A DNA stretch of 53,540 nt. It comes from Myxococcota bacterium. GTDB lineage: Bacteria; Myxococcota_A; Polyangia; Polyangiales; Houyiibacteriaceae. The notes under the pieces are model-generated. The model saw nothing but the letters and a program-made list of their open reading frames with translations. It was not told where the DNA came from and made no database searches. This document shows positions 33,913 through 44,482 of this stretch, piece after piece. A program made the translations under genes and the position numbers. Each line of letters opens with the position of its first letter. The stretch's first letter is position 1. Location of the stretch: NCBI GenBank assembly GCA_028284955.1, contig JANQQS010000032.1, forward strand, positions 1 to 53,540, read 5' to 3'.

Positions 33913-35433
33913 TCACTCGGCCCACGGATCGAGCACCTCCGATTGAGGAACTCGTCGCATCGGCGCCGGAGGAGTGGCCTGCTGCGGCTTCTCAGGCTTC
34001 TTCTCTGAGCTACGGGTCCGTCGCGAACGTCGACTTGAACTGCGTGAACTGCGCTCGGCTTTCAACGTGAAATTGAGCTCCCGGGCTTGGGTGAGCGAGG
34101 ACACCGCAAAGGCCCGAGTATCGAAGCCGTCGCGACGTAGCTCGAGTTGCAGACGCGAGCCCGTGTCGGGCTTGGGAATGTCCACCGGCGTCTTGCCGAT
34201 ATATTCGTCACCCCTCCAGACCTCCGCGCCGGCTGGCTCGGAAACGATGCGAATGGTGGCGCGCGGCGACTTGGCGGGTTCCGGTTCTTTTTTCGTGGCG
34301 ACAGGCTCAGGAGGCGTTTCCGCGACCGGAGGCGCGGGAGTCTTCTCAATGTTTTCAGGCGGCGGCTCCGCGGCTTTGTTGCCCATCATCGAGTATGCGG
34401 CAGCGCCGCCGCCGAGCACCAACACCGCCGCCAGGACCCCAACGAGCAGTCCTTTTTTGGATTGTTTGGGCGTCGCTCCGGAGTGGTCGAGCGCAAGCCG
34501 GGTCGACGTGGGCTCTCGTCCTAGCGGGGTCATGCCCTGCTCGATGCGCTCGAGATCGACTTGGAGCTCTGCCATGGTTTGATAGCGCTCGTCGGCGGTT
34601 TTCGCCATGCACTTGAGGATGACGGTCTCGAGCTCGCGGGGAAGATCGCTCACTGTGTCGCGCGGTGAGGCCGGCGCTTCGTAGAGATGCTTGCTCAGGA
34701 TGCCCATGAGATTGTCGGCATCGAACGGCACGTCGCCGGTCACCATCTCATAGAGAATGACCCCGAGCGCGTAGACGTCGGTTCGATGGTCGACCCCGTT
34801 GCCGGCGCATTGTTCGGGCGACATGTAGTGCGGCGTTCCAAACACTTGACCCGCCCGCGTAAGCTTGCTGGAGCTACCGCCCACTTTCGCGATTCCGAAA
34901 TCCAACACCTTGACGAAGTCATCGTCGCTTCCGCGCCGAATCAGATATACGTTGTCTGGTTTGAGATCGCGGTGAACGATTCCGCTTCCGTGCGCTGCGC
35001 CCAGCGCCTGACACAACTGCTTGGCGATGTGCACTGTCCGTTCAGGTGAAACGCGTCGTTCTTCGATGGCCGCGGTGAGGTCTCGTCCCTCGAGGTGCTC
35101 CATCACGAAGTATGTGGCGCCGTCCGGCAGCGTTCCGAAATCGCTGATGTCGATGATGTGTTGATTTCCGATCGACGATGCGCTCTGCGCTTCTTGCCGA
35201 AACCGAGCGATGATCTGAGTGTCTCGAGACACATCACCGCGCAAAACCTTTACCGCCAAGGACTTGCCGAGCACGATGTGCTTGGCCCGGTACACGATGC
35301 CCATGCCGCCTTCGCCGAGTACGGCTTCGACTTCATAGCGACCGTCGATGGTCGTACCCACAAGAGGGTCTTGATCCCCCTCGTCTATCGGTGCCCCGTC
35401 AATCACCCTCAAATGCTCCGCTGAGCTGTTCAT
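33913..35433 (-). CDS. Membrane Ser/Thr protein kinase with PEGA domain
   Basis: A 506-residue Hanks-type kinase. Kinase domain at about 33-295: glycine loop [10 protein letters not shown], Lys62, HRDLKPDN at 154-161, DFG at 178-180, [10 protein letters not shown]. One transmembrane helix at about 328-348 is followed by a proline/glutamate-rich spacer and a PEGA-type domain at about 391-457 ([20 protein letters not shown]), which would lie outside the membrane. The C-terminus is a basic Arg/Ser-rich tail. ATG 35433 has GGTGAG upstream. The layout suits a receptor kinase sensing envelope state; the two lipoprotein genes that follow are possible partners by position only. Confidence 0.93.
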   Translation of the reverse strand: MNSSAEHLRVIDGAPIDEGDQDPLVGTTIDGRYEVEAVLGEGGMGIVYRAKHIVLGKSLAVKVLRGDVSRDTQIIARFRQEAQSASSIGNQHIIDISDFGTLPDGATYFVMEHLEGRDLTAAIEERRVSPERTVHIAKQLCQALGAAHGSGIVHRDLKPDNVYLIRRGSDDDFVKVLDFGIAKVGGSSSKLTRAGQVFGTPHYMSPEQCAGNGVDHRTDVYALGVILYEMVTGDVPFDADNLMGILSKHLYEAPASPRDTVSDLPRELETVILKCMAKTADERYQTMAELQVDLERIEQGMTPLGREPTSTRLALDHSGATPKQSKKGLLVGVLAAVLVLGGGAAAYSMMGNKAAEPPPENIEKTPAPPVAETPPEPVATKKEPEPAKSPRATIRIVSEPAGAEVWRGDEYIGKTPVDIPKPDTGSRLQLELRRDGFDTRAFAVSSLTQARELNFTLKAERSSRSSSRRSRRTRSSEKKPEKPQQATPPAPMRRVPQSEVLDPWAE

Positions 35434-35636
35434 ATCTCACCCCAACCCAACCCCAATAAGCACGTGCCAAACTGTTCTCTACAGTGACAAAAGCCGTATG
35501 CCGCATCCGTGTCATCCCCCTCGGGCCGTGATCGTCCCTGGACGCCCACAAATCCTACCAGAGCACACCACGTGCTGCCACACTGAAATGTTACCAAATG
35601 ACGGTTTCGTACGCCACTCTAACCGAGTGTTCTAGA

Positions 35637-38399
35637 TTACGATTTTTCACTCGACCTTCGCAGCGCCGCCTGAGCCGCCGCGAGGCGAGCGATGGGCAAC
35701 CGCGGAGGAGAACACGAGACGTAGTCGAGACCTAGCTCCTCGCACAGCTGCACCGACGACGGATCTCCGCCGTGCTCGCCGCATACCCCCAAGCTTAGGT
35801 CCGACCGGGCCGACCGACCACGTTCTGCAGCGATCTGCATGAGCGCTCCCGGACCACCTCGGTCGAGCCGAACAAAGGGATTGACATCCATGATTCCGAG
35901 CTCATCGAGGTAGCGGGGAAGAAAATGCGCGGCGTCGTCACGGCTGATCCCAAACGTGGTTTGCGTTAAGTCATTGGTGCCAAACGAGAAGAAATCCGCG
36001 TATTGAGCAAGCTCGTCGGCGACCAGACACGCCCGCGGCAATTCGATCATCGTGCCCACGCGGTACGGAAGCTTCGCCTCGCAACGCTCGAGCTCTGCAC
36101 GCATCGTCGTATCGACGAGCGAACGTACCGCGGAGAGTTCGCCAGCGAGCGACACCATGGGAACCATAATCTCTGGCTCAACCTCGGCGCCGTCTTGTGC
36201 ACACCGTACGGCCGCGCGCGCGATCGCCCGAACCTGCATCGAATACAGCTGCGGCATCGTGAGCCCTACGCGAACCCCTCGGAACCCGAGCATCGGGTTG
36301 ATTTCCTTCATCGCATGGGCCGATTGACGCACCTGTTTGACCGCGATGCCCAGCGCCTCGGCGACTGATTCAAAATCGGCGTTCTCGACCGGCAAAAACT
36401 CATGCAAGGGCCAATCCAGCAGCCTTATCGTAATCGGCAGCCCTTGCATGATTCGAAACATGCCTTCGAAGTCCTCTCGCTGCGCAGCCTCTAGGCGTTC
36501 GAGCCATTGTTCGCGCGTCGCGTCGTCCGTCGCGAGCACCGCGCAACGAACCGCAAGCAATCGATCAGGAGCAAAAAACATATGCTCGGTTCGACACAGG
36601 CCGATTCCCTGCGCGCCGAAGCTTCGCGCCGTACGCGCACCCTGCGGCGTATCTACATTGGCGCGCACGCGCATTCTTCGTCTCTTATCAGCCCAGCCCA
36701 TCAATACGTCAAACTCGGGAACCGTCGCGGCAGCTTCGACATCCAGTACGCCGAGGTATACGCGTCCGTGCGATCCGTCCACGCTGATTTCGTCGCCGCG
36801 ACTCAGCACGATCGGTTCGGAAACGTGTTCCGACTTCGGAATACGTATCGTGCCGGTGGCGTAGTCCACCTGCAGCGCGCCGCATCCGGTCACGCAACAC
36901 TTTCCCAAGCCCCGGGCAACTACCGCGGCATGCGAAGTCATCCCTCCTGAAGCAGTCAAGATCCCTCGCGCAGCCTTCATGCCGTGAATGTCTTCGGGAC
37001 TGGTTTCACGGCGTACGAGCACCACGTCTTGTCCTTGAGCGGCTCGCTCGACGGCTTCGTCGGCATCAAACACGATCGCTCCAGACGCCGCGCCGGGGCT
37101 CGCAGGGAGCCCTCGTGCGATCGGATGAACACCGTTCTCGGCCAATGCGGTGGGCGGAGGAAGCTTCGCATGGAGTAGCTGTTGGAGCGACGAAGCGTCC
37201 ACGCTGAGCACCGCCTGATCTTGATTGATCACGCCCTCGCGCTCCATGTCCACCGCAATGCGCACAGCGGCCCGCGCCGTCCGCTTCCCGGCCCTAGTTT
37301 GCAGGATGAAGGGTTTGCCTGCTTCAACGGTGAACTCCACGTCTTGCATATCGCCGAAATGCGTTTCGAGGGCGCGACAGTGTTCCACCACGCTTTCGAA
37401 TGCCTTGGGAAGGAGCGCTTCGAAGCTATTTGCCTCGCTGCCCGGCACGGCCGAAGATGCGGTCAGAGGAAGCGGCGTACGCAACCCGGCAACCAGATCT
37501 TCGCCTTGCGCATGGGGCAAGAACTCGCCAAAAATTGTCGCCTCGCCGGTCGACGGGTTGCGCGAAAACGCGACCCCGGTTCCGCTGTCGTCACCAAGAT
37601 TGCCAAACACCATCGCTTGCACCGTGCAGGCGGTCCCTATCGACGCATCGATTCCTTGCATCTTGCGGTAACGGACCGCGCGCGCGTTGTTCCACGAACG
37701 AAACACCGCGGTGATGGTGGTCCACAGCTGTTCGCGTACGTCGGTTGGGAACGACGCCCCAGACTGATCTTCAATCAATGCTTTGTAGCGCTTGATGAGA
37801 TCGCGAAGCGACGATTCGGTAAGCTCTGTGTCGCGCAACTGCGCATTGCCCTGCGCGGCTTTCACGCGACCGAGGGTCGCTTCGAAATGGTGGTGTCCGA
37901 TGTCGAGCACCACGTTTCCGTACATTTGAATAAACCGACGATAGGTATCTGAAGCGAACCGCGCATCGCCGGTTTCCTCAGCCAGCGCGGCTGCCGTCTC
38001 GTCGTTGAGACCGAGATTGAGCACGGTGTCCATCATGCCCGGCATCGACACCATCGCGCCGGAACGTACCGACACGAGCAAGGGCCGGGAAGACCCTCCA
38101 AACCGTCGGTCGAGTTGCTGCTCCACGTCGCTCAGCGCGTGCTCGACCTCGTCGCGAAGGTCTGCATCAAAGCCAAGCTTGGAGTCATTGCGCGCTTCGG
38201 ACGCTGCGTCCCGGCTCTCTCTCGGCAAAAATCGCGAGCAAAGTTCGGAGGAAAGCGTAAACCCGGGGGGCACCGGAACCCCGAGACGAGTCATTTCTGC
38301 GAGCCCGGCGCCTTTCCCTCCGAGCAGCGCGCGCGCTCTGCCCGCGCCAGCCGCGCCATCCTCCAATGGTTCTCCGAATCGGTATACGTATCGCGCCAT
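35637..38399 (-). CDS. ppdK: Pyruvate, phosphate dikinase
   Basis: Interconverts pyruvate + ATP + Pi and PEP + AMP + PPi. The 920-residue enzyme has the N-terminal ATP-grasp domain (GGKGAGLAEMTRLGVPVPPGF, RSGAMVSMPGMMDTVLNLG), the swivelling phosphohistidine domain with GGMTSHAAVVARG near residue 487, and the C-terminal PEP/pyruvate TIM barrel with the catalytic cysteine in GVCGEHGGDP near residue 868. The RSGA/PGMMDT residues and length separate it from PEP synthase. It is last in the scpA-scpB-glyQ-fructokinase-glyS-ppdK string, 29 bases after glyS, and may work with the glycolytic genes at 3896-6857. Confidence 0.96.
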   Translation of the reverse strand: MARYVYRFGEPLEDGAAGAGRARALLGGKGAGLAEMTRLGVPVPPGFTLSSELCSRFLPRESRDAASEARNDSKLGFDADLRDEVEHALSDVEQQLDRRFGGSSRPLLVSVRSGAMVSMPGMMDTVLNLGLNDETAAALAEETGDARFASDTYRRFIQMYGNVVLDIGHHHFEATLGRVKAAQGNAQLRDTELTESSLRDLIKRYKALIEDQSGASFPTDVREQLWTTITAVFRSWNNARAVRYRKMQGIDASIGTACTVQAMVFGNLGDDSGTGVAFSRNPSTGEATIFGEFLPHAQGEDLVAGLRTPLPLTASSAVPGSEANSFEALLPKAFESVVEHCRALETHFGDMQDVEFTVEAGKPFILQTRAGKRTARAAVRIAVDMEREGVINQDQAVLSVDASSLQQLLHAKLPPPTALAENGVHPIARGLPASPGAASGAIVFDADEAVERAAQGQDVVLVRRETSPEDIHGMKAARGILTASGGMTSHAAVVARGLGKCCVTGCGALQVDYATGTIRIPKSEHVSEPIVLSRGDEISVDGSHGRVYLGVLDVEAAATVPEFDVLMGWADKRRRMRVRANVDTPQGARTARSFGAQGIGLCRTEHMFFAPDRLLAVRCAVLATDDATREQWLERLEAAQREDFEGMFRIMQGLPITIRLLDWPLHEFLPVENADFESVAEALGIAVKQVRQSAHAMKEINPMLGFRGVRVGLTMPQLYSMQVRAIARAAVRCAQDGAEVEPEIMVPMVSLAGELSAVRSLVDTTMRAELERCEAKLPYRVGTMIELPRACLVADELAQYADFFSFGTNDLTQTTFGISRDDAAHFLPRYLDELGIMDVNPFVRLDRGGPGALMQIAAERGRSARSDLSLGVCGEHGGDPSSVQLCEELGLDYVSCSPPRLPIARLAAAQAALRRSSEKS

Positions 38400-38428
38400 C
38401 GATTCGAACCGTAACCCAGTTCAAGGGG

Positions 38429-40528
38429 CTACGTGGTCAGTTTATGAACATGGGCGATTTGGTGCACCGTTTCGAGAATCTGGACCAGCATGCTCAGACG
38501 GTTTTCGCGGATCGCCTCGTCCTCCGCGTGGACCATCACGGCCTCGAAAAACGCGTCAACCGACGGACCGAGTTCCGTGAGGCGGTCAAGCGCAGGGCGA
38601 TACTGAGCACGCGCGCACAACCGGTCCACTTCCGGCCGCAACGTCTCAAACGCGGCCCACAGCGATTTCTCTGCGTCGCACTCAAACAGACGAGAATCGA
38701 CATCGCCCCGCGAAGCGTCTTTGGTGATGTTGCGTACACGTTTGACCCACGCCACGAGCGAATCGCGGGGGTAATCGCTCAGCGCACGGATCCGGGCGTG
38801 AACGTCCCGCAGCGACCCGCCGGCCCAAGTCTCGAGCGCGGCGTCGACGACCGACGCGGCAAACCGTTCTTTGTAATGCACCCGGAGGCGAGTTCGAAAA
38901 AACTCCGACATCGACGCCACGACGTCGTCAGCGGACCGTTTCAGCGTCGCGTGGCCAACATATGCCTGACGAACCCACTCGCTAAACGGGATATCGGGAT
39001 CCAGCGCCGCGTCAGTTTCCGCGCCGTCGTGGCCCGCGGAAATACGGATGATGCTGATGGCTGCGCGACGCAGAGCAAGAGGGTCGGCGGACCCGGTGGG
39101 CACCAGCCCGATGCCGAAACACCCGACCAGCGTATCAAATCGGTCGGCCTGGCCCACCAAGCGGGATAGCGAGCTCGAAGGCAGCGTATCTTCTGCGCTG
39201 ATCGGCTTGTAGTGCTCCTCCACTGCCTCGGCAATTTCCGCATCGAGACCCCATGCACGCTCCGCATAGAAGCGCCCCATCGCGCCCTGAAGTTCGGGAA
39301 ACTCGAACACCACCAACGTCTCCAGGTCGAGCTTGGCGTGTTCCACCGCCGCCTGAACCTTTGTACGCAAGCTCTGGTCGAACTTCACGCGTTCTTCATG
39401 CGAGCGGCTCACCGCCCAGTCGGCCAGGCGTTTGATGCGCTCGACTTTCTCTCCGATGGTGCCGAGCTTGGACTGAAACACGACCGAATCCAGTTTCGCG
39501 CGCAGCTTCTTCGGGTCGGTCTTCAAATCCTCCTGAACGAAGAACTGTGCGTCTGCGAGCCGAGCCCGAAGCACGCGGTCGTTCCCCTTGGCAATTTCGG
39601 CGGGGTTCTCAGCGGTGTTGACGACGTTCAAGTATCTTGGAAGCAGAGCGCCTGTTTGCGCATCGCGTACCGCAAAGTAGCGTTGATGATCCCGCATCAC
39701 CGATACCACCACGGCGTCGGGCAACTCGAGAAACGCCGAATCGAAGCTCCCCGGGACCACGAACGGATGCTCTACCAGGGATGCGCATTCCTCCATGAGG
39801 AACTCATCCTCGACCAGGCGGCCGCCCAGCGTCTGCGCAGCTTCGGTCAACGCGTGGCTCATATGTGCGCGCCGCGTCGATGGCGACACCATCACGTGAC
39901 GATCGGCAAGCGATGACTCGTAACGGTCCACGTCGGGCAGCTCGAAAGCCGACGGCGAAAGAAAACGATGACCAAACGTGGTGCGCCCGCTCGCAACGCC
40001 TACAAACTCCATCGGAACCACGGAATCGTCGAGAAGCGCCACCACCCAGTGCACTGGCCGGCCGAATGCGAAATCACCTGCGCCCCATCGCATGGTTTTG
40101 GGAAACTGAATGGCTAGACAAATCTTCGGAAGCAGTTCCGCGAGCACATCGCGCGTGGTTCGGCCTGCTTCGTGAATCTGAGCGCTTACATAAGATCCGC
40201 GGGGCGTATCCTTCTTGCGAAGCACCTCCAGCGCCACGCCGTGTCGTCGCGCAAAGCCTTCTGCGGCGCGCGTTGGTTCACCGTTCTTGAATGCGACATC
40301 CCATGGTGGTCCCACGACTTCTTCGTCGCGATTGGGCTGTCCAGCGGGAAGGTCGCGCACGCGAAGTGCAATGCGTCGCGGCGTACCGAGCGCCTCGAGC
40401 GCACCTGACGGCGGAACGCGCGCGTCGACAAGAAGCGTATTCGCGGCGTTGTGTAAGGAACGAAGCGCGCGGTGGAGAAACGATACGGGAAGCTCTTCGG
40501 TACCGATTTCGAGCAGCAGGTCAGGCAT
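38429..40528 (-). CDS. glyS: Glycyl-tRNA synthetase beta subunit
   Basis: The tRNA-recognition and editing-like subunit of bacterial alpha2beta2 glycyl-tRNA synthetase. 699 residues, typical length. It starts with LLLEIGTEELP and has the ATMRWG-equivalent FPKTMRWGAGDFAFGRPVHW, the HRF motif (GHRFL), the HD-like ERVKRIK region, and a C-terminal DALR-type anticodon-binding part (about 600-690). ATG 40528 overlaps the fructokinase end by 8 bases. The alpha subunit glyQ is encoded just upstream, with the kinase gene between them. Confidence 0.96.
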   Translation of the reverse strand: MPDLLLEIGTEELPVSFLHRALRSLHNAANTLLVDARVPPSGALEALGTPRRIALRVRDLPAGQPNRDEEVVGPPWDVAFKNGEPTRAAEGFARRHGVALEVLRKKDTPRGSYVSAQIHEAGRTTRDVLAELLPKICLAIQFPKTMRWGAGDFAFGRPVHWVVALLDDSVVPMEFVGVASGRTTFGHRFLSPSAFELPDVDRYESSLADRHVMVSPSTRRAHMSHALTEAAQTLGGRLVEDEFLMEECASLVEHPFVVPGSFDSAFLELPDAVVVSVMRDHQRYFAVRDAQTGALLPRYLNVVNTAENPAEIAKGNDRVLRARLADAQFFVQEDLKTDPKKLRAKLDSVVFQSKLGTIGEKVERIKRLADWAVSRSHEERVKFDQSLRTKVQAAVEHAKLDLETLVVFEFPELQGAMGRFYAERAWGLDAEIAEAVEEHYKPISAEDTLPSSSLSRLVGQADRFDTLVGCFGIGLVPTGSADPLALRRAAISIIRISAGHDGAETDAALDPDIPFSEWVRQAYVGHATLKRSADDVVASMSEFFRTRLRVHYKERFAASVVDAALETWAGGSLRDVHARIRALSDYPRDSLVAWVKRVRNITKDASRGDVDSRLFECDAEKSLWAAFETLRPEVDRLCARAQYRPALDRLTELGPSVDAFFEAVMVHAEDEAIRENRLSMLVQILETVHQIAHVHKLTT

Positions 40529-41486
40529 GGGCCGGCTCCGATGAAGCGTCGCGCAAGGCGCGCTTGGCGAGCAAAAAGGCTCCTTCGAGCCCTGCGTGGG
40601 CGTGATTTCGAGGCACTACGTACTGTTCCAAACCGTCGTCGAGCTCCGCGCGCGGCACGTACCCGTTGAGCCTCGCGCGCAGCGATGCGCGTACTTTAGG
40701 AAAAAGTGTGGCTCGCTCCATCACTCCTCCCCCCATCACGATGCGCTGTGGCGAGAGCGCAAGCACCACCGCCACCAAGAGGTCGCCCAGGTATGCCGCG
40801 ATCGCATCCCAAGCGGGGTCGTCGTCGCGCACCGAAGCGGGGTCTCGACCAAAGCGCGACCACAGTGCGGTGCCCGACACCAAGCCTTCGACGCAACGCC
40901 CATGAAAGGGGCATGTGCCCTCGAACGTGTCAGGGTTGCCGTGCGCGTCGCGCCACCGAGGGACGGGCAAATGACCGAGTTCAGGATGCAGCAGTCCGTG
41001 AAGCGTGCCTCCGCGAATGAACACGCCTACGCCCACGCCTGTGCCGACCGTAATGTAGACTGTGGGATCGCAACCCACCGCGGCTCCTGACACATGTTCC
41101 GCGAGCGCCGCGGCGTTGACGTCGGTGTCGATCGCGGCGGGAACCTGGAGCCCATCGCGCAGCATCGTAAGCACCGGCACCCCACTCCATCCTGGTTTGG
41201 GCGTTCGCAACAGCGACCCGAAGTTCGAGCTTTGTGGCGAAAGCTCTAGCGGCCCAAACATCGCGATGCCGAGGCTTTCGATGGAGTAGCCGCGGAAGAA
41301 CTCAAGAATCCGCGCGCAGGTTTCATCTGGTGTGGTCGTTGGAATGATCACGGGGCTTGCGGGGAGATCGCGTTCCAGGCTGTTTGAACTTGGCTTGTCG
41401 CGCGAACCGACACTGCGTGACACCCCACAAACGAACTGCGTGCCACCTCCCTCCACCGCGCCGAGGAGTCCGGCGTCAGGCGGCAT
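40521..41486 (-). CDS. ROK-family sugar kinase, probable fructokinase
   Basis: A 321-residue ROK kinase. The phosphate-binding motif [10 protein letters not shown] is at the N-terminus, the catalytic aspartate in [11 protein letters not shown] (Asp122 or close), and the ATP-binding TVGTGVGVG follows. The zinc motif HPELGH ... GTCPFHGRC (His167, Cys192, His195, Cys198) and the [19 protein letters not shown]-type spacing match bacterial fructokinases of the GmuE/ScrK type. ATG 41486 overlaps glyQ by 11 bases and the stop overlaps glyS by 8, so it is locked between the two glycyl-tRNA synthetase genes. No sugar transporter lies nearby. Confidence 0.9.
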   Translation of the reverse strand: MPPDAGLLGAVEGGGTQFVCGVSRSVGSRDKPSSNSLERDLPASPVIIPTTTPDETCARILEFFRGYSIESLGIAMFGPLELSPQSSNFGSLLRTPKPGWSGVPVLTMLRDGLQVPAAIDTDVNAAALAEHVSGAAVGCDPTVYITVGTGVGVGVFIRGGTLHGLLHPELGHLPVPRWRDAHGNPDTFEGTCPFHGRCVEGLVSGTALWSRFGRDPASVRDDDPAWDAIAAYLGDLLVAVVLALSPQRIVMGGGVMERATLFPKVRASLRARLNGYVPRAELDDGLEQYVVPRNHAHAGLEGAFLLAKRALRDASSEPAHA

Positions 41487-42468
41487 TGTCGCTGGCTTTC
41501 AGCAGAGGAAACCCGAGTTGTTCTCTTTGCTCGTACCAGGCCTGTGCGCACGCCCGCGCAATACGCCGCACGCGGCCAATGTAGCGCTGTCGTTCAGTCA
41601 CACTAATGGCGCCGCGGGCATCGAGCACGTTGAAATAATGGCTGCACTTGATGACCGCGTCGTATGCGGGAAGCACGAGACGCGAACAAGCATCGGCATC
41701 GTGAAATGAAACCGTACCACCCTTCGCGGGTTTGTCGCTGCGCACGCCGAGCAACGTGTTGCAAAGCGCTTCGTAGTGATCAAAAAGCTCTTTCTGACCT
41801 CCGTGACCGCGCGCCTCCGAGCGACCACCGGGTTCGGATAGCTCACGTTCCACAGGAGCCCGCTCGAAGTTGTACGTGCTCCATTCCCATTCCGCACGTT
41901 GGTACACGTCGCCGTAGCGAACCCCATCGGTCCAGTGCAGATCATAGACATTGTCGATGTCCTGCAAGTACATCGCGATGCGCTCCAAACCGTAGGTGAG
42001 CTCTCCGCTAATTGGTTTGCAGTCGTACCCGCCGCACTGCTGAAAATACGTGAACTGGCTGATCTCAAGCCCATCCAGCCACACTTGCCACCCGAGGCCC
42101 CACGCGCCCAGCGTGGGGGACTCCCAGTCATCCTCGATAAAACGAATATCGTGTTCGCGCGGGTTGGTTCCGATGGCTTCAAGCGACTCCAGATACAGGT
42201 CTTGAATCTCGAGTGGTGACGGTTTGAGGACTACCTGAAACTGGTGAAAGTGCTGTAGACGGTTCGGGTTTTCCCCATAGCGGCCATCGGTAGGGCGGCG
42301 GGACGGCTCCACGTACGCGGCGTTCCACGGTTCCGGACCAATCGCTCGAAGAAACGTATGTGGGTTGAACGTTCCAGCGCCCACTTCGGACCCATACGGC
42401 TGCGCCAGCAAGCAGCCTTTTTGAGCCCAAAACTCCTGAAGCTTGAGGATGAGCGCTTGAAAATTCAT
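41476..42468 (-). CDS. glyQ: Glycyl-tRNA synthetase alpha subunit
   Basis: Class II catalytic subunit that activates glycine. The 330-residue protein begins with the typical [19 protein letters not shown], then [20 protein letters not shown], the motif-2-type [21 protein letters not shown], and [33 protein letters not shown]. Family members are close to 300 residues; this one has a short extension in the [12 protein letters not shown] region and C-terminus. ATG 42468 overlaps the scpB stop (ATGA). Confidence 0.96.
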   Translation of the reverse strand: MNFQALILKLQEFWAQKGCLLAQPYGSEVGAGTFNPHTFLRAIGPEPWNAAYVEPSRRPTDGRYGENPNRLQHFHQFQVVLKPSPLEIQDLYLESLEAIGTNPREHDIRFIEDDWESPTLGAWGLGWQVWLDGLEISQFTYFQQCGGYDCKPISGELTYGLERIAMYLQDIDNVYDLHWTDGVRYGDVYQRAEWEWSTYNFERAPVERELSEPGGRSEARGHGGQKELFDHYEALCNTLLGVRSDKPAKGGTVSFHDADACSRLVLPAYDAVIKCSHYFNVLDARGAISVTERQRYIGRVRRIARACAQAWYEQREQLGFPLLKASDNAA

Positions 42469-43454
42469 TCGTCCTCATCGTCGTCGTCGTCGTCCTCGTC
42501 CTCATCGTCGTCGTCCTCGTCGTCTGCGGACTCGTCGTCGTCCTCATCGTCTGCGGACTCGTCGTCGTCCTCATCGTCTGCGGACTCGTCGTCGTCGTCC
42601 TCCTCATAGTCTGCGTCGGCCGCTCCTGCGCTTTCGTCTGCTTCGGCGCGGGGGCCCGACTCTTCTTCGTCAGATTCCGATTCTTCCTCTGCTTCGAACT
42701 CTTCGCTTTGCGCTTCCGCTTCGGCGGCTTCGGCTTCTTGTTGTGCTTTGTGCAGATCGAGCGGCTCCCCCGTCGTTCGCTCGAACAACGCGCGATTCTC
42801 CTCAGACAGCTCAGTGAATTCTTTGAGCGTGGGCAGGTCTTCAAGGCTGTTCAGCCCAAAAAACTCCAGAAAATCTTCCGTGGTGCCGTAGAGTAACGGG
42901 CGGCCAGGTTCGTCTTTTCGACCCAGCACCCGAACCAGCCCACGCTCAGCAAGCATTTTCAGGGCAGCGCCGGAATCCACGCCGCGAATCTCGTCCACTT
43001 CCGGCCGTGTGACCGGTTGTCGGTACGCCACGATCGAAAGTGCCTCAAGCTGCGCGCGACTCATGCGTACGGGCTTTTTCGCAACAAACGCCCGAACAAA
43101 TGGCGCGTTCGCGGCCGCCGAACGGAACTGATAGCCCCCTGCGACTTCCACCAGAGCTACGCCACGCCCCCGCCATTCTTCCACCATCTCGGGAAGCAGA
43201 GATTGCACTTCGGCCAGCTTGGCGCGCGCAACGCGTGCGAGTTGGCGTTCCGTAATCGGTCTGTCCGAGACGAAAATCAAGCTTTCGAGAATTCGGCGGA
43301 GATGGTCGCGAGAGATCGATACGGGTGGTGCCTTGTGCGGCCCCGGCCGATCCCCAACGGAACTCTCGTCCTCTTCGGGTGGCTCGCTCTCCGCGGGCGG
43401 CGGCGCCGGCAGGGCGGCGTCAGAGGTCTCCACGCTCTCAATCTGCGTCGTCAT
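42465..43454 (-). CDS. scpB: Segregation and condensation protein ScpB with acidic repeat tail
   Basis: Winged-helix subunit of the SMC-ScpAB condensin. Residues about 45-215 hold the two winged-helix domains ([66 protein letters not shown]). After about residue 245 the protein becomes a Glu/Asp tail with three ESADDE-type repeats. In DNA this includes two identical 27-bp units at 42529-42555 and 42556-42582 with degenerate neighbours. Normal ScpB is near 200 residues, so the tail is an unusual addition. The scpA end overlaps its start by 17 bases, and it overlaps glyQ by 4 bases. Confidence 0.92.
   Translation of the reverse strand: MTTQIESVETSDAALPAPPPAESEPPEEDESSVGDRPGPHKAPPVSISRDHLRRILESLIFVSDRPITERQLARVARAKLAEVQSLLPEMVEEWRGRGVALVEVAGGYQFRSAAANAPFVRAFVAKKPVRMSRAQLEALSIVAYRQPVTRPEVDEIRGVDSGAALKMLAERGLVRVLGRKDEPGRPLLYGTTEDFLEFFGLNSLEDLPTLKEFTELSEENRALFERTTGEPLDLHKAQQEAEAAEAEAQSEEFEAEEESESDEEESGPRAEADESAGAADADYEEDDDDESADDEDDDESADDEDDDESADDEDDDDEDEDDDDDDEDE
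42478..42606. repeat. Tandem repeat coding for the ScpB acidic tail
   Basis: Low-complexity DNA of TCG/TCC-type triplets. Two perfect 27-bp units lie at 42529-42555 and 42556-42582, with shorter imperfect copies on both sides. It stays in frame and encodes Asp/Glu/Ser/Ala. Slippage could change the tail length between strains. Confidence 0.85.
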
Positions 43455-44289
43455 GGGCGGACTCCTCGCGATCTTCGGAACTAGGTGAATCGGTGGTCAA
43501 AACTGCAGCGTCTGCATCCACGTCTTCAGCTGTCGCATCGAGCAGGCGCAGCTCGAGATGCAGCGGTGCGTCGGGCGCCGACTGGTACAACGCAATCATC
43601 TGGCTCTTGGCCATCTCAAGCAGCGCCAGAAACGTCACCACAATGTCGTAGTTCGCGGTAACCCCCGCAAACAGCTCATCGAACCTCGACCGGCGGCGAC
43701 TCCGAAGTCGATCCGTGATCTCGGTGATGCGTTGTTGAATGGTGATCCGCTCTGCGCTCACCTCCAAAGAAATCTTGGCCTCGCTGCGAGCAACGATTTT
43801 TTGGAACGCATCGATCAACTTGAACACGCCGAACGCGGCCAACGGCGCTGGCCCTGCGGCCTGGGGCGCGGGGGAGCCCCGTGGGAAAACGTCGCGCCCC
43901 GCCATTTCACCGCCCGCGAGTTGTTCTGCGGCGCGGCGATACTTCTGGTACTCGAGCAACCGTCGAATCAGTTCGGCGCGCGGATCGACTTCCTCCACCA
44001 GCTCATCGTCTTGGTCGGCGGGGGGGCGCGGGAGCAGTGTCTTGCTCTTGATATGGGCCAACGTGGCGGCCATCAAAAGGTACTCGCTCGCCACATCGAG
44101 ATCGAGCTGCCGCATGACTTCGAGATATTCAACGTAGCGCTCTGTGACGAACGCGATCGGCAGGTCAAGAATGTCCAGTTCGTGCTGGCGAATTAGATGC
44201 AGCAACAGATCGAGCGGACCTTCGAATGAAACGTCTGGCAACGAGACATGAAACGCGTCCTCTCTTGCCGTTTGGGTGAAGGTCGTCAT
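43438..44289 (-). CDS. scpA: Segregation and condensation protein ScpA
   Basis: The kleisin subunit that bridges SMC heads in bacterial condensin. A 283-residue protein with the N-terminal FEGPLDLLLHLIRQHELDI motif, the YLLMAATLAHIKSKTLLP helix, the ELIRRLLEYQKYR segment, and the C-terminal winged-helix (about 195-255, FDELFAGVTANYDIVVTFLALLEM). Length and motifs are normal; the Asp/Glu-rich C-terminal extension is short. First gene of the minus-strand string through ppdK, with scpB overlapping its end. Confidence 0.95.
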   Translation of the reverse strand: MTTFTQTAREDAFHVSLPDVSFEGPLDLLLHLIRQHELDILDLPIAFVTERYVEYLEVMRQLDLDVASEYLLMAATLAHIKSKTLLPRPPADQDDELVEEVDPRAELIRRLLEYQKYRRAAEQLAGGEMAGRDVFPRGSPAPQAAGPAPLAAFGVFKLIDAFQKIVARSEAKISLEVSAERITIQQRITEITDRLRSRRRSRFDELFAGVTANYDIVVTFLALLEMAKSQMIALYQSAPDAPLHLELRLLDATAEDVDADAAVLTTDSPSSEDREESAHDDAD

Positions 44290-44380
44290 CAGAGTCTGCC
44301 TTGGAAATCGACTGCTACCGGAACCTCGCTGATGCCGCGAAGCGAATCAAGCGCGACGAATCCGGCCCGCGGCGTCCGCC

Positions 44381-44409
44381 GCACTACCAACTGCGCCAAG
44401 ACGTGTCAA
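44381..44409 (-). promoter_or_regulatory. Possible sigma70-type promoter of the scpA operon
   Basis: On the minus strand: perfect TTGACA (44404-44409), a 17-base spacer, and TAGTGC (44381-44386). It would start transcription some 85 bases before scpA. The -10 match is poor. This lies in the 294-base gap 44290-44583, which otherwise holds only the repeated motif listed below. Confidence 0.35.
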
Positions 44410-44482
44410 CGTATCCCTCACACCAGCCGAAATCGAGCCGTCGGGAACAAAGCACCGCAGAGTTGTGTACGCAATATGCGCA

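Noticed and set aside
35453-35472. Sigma54-like TTGGCACG on the minus strand before the PEGA kinase
   Set aside because: The -24 element is good but no GC/TTGC -12 element lies at the required spacing.
42478-42606. Regular repeats resembling a CRISPR or minisatellite array
   Set aside because: Units are in frame inside scpB, contiguous without spacers, and encode an acidic tail.
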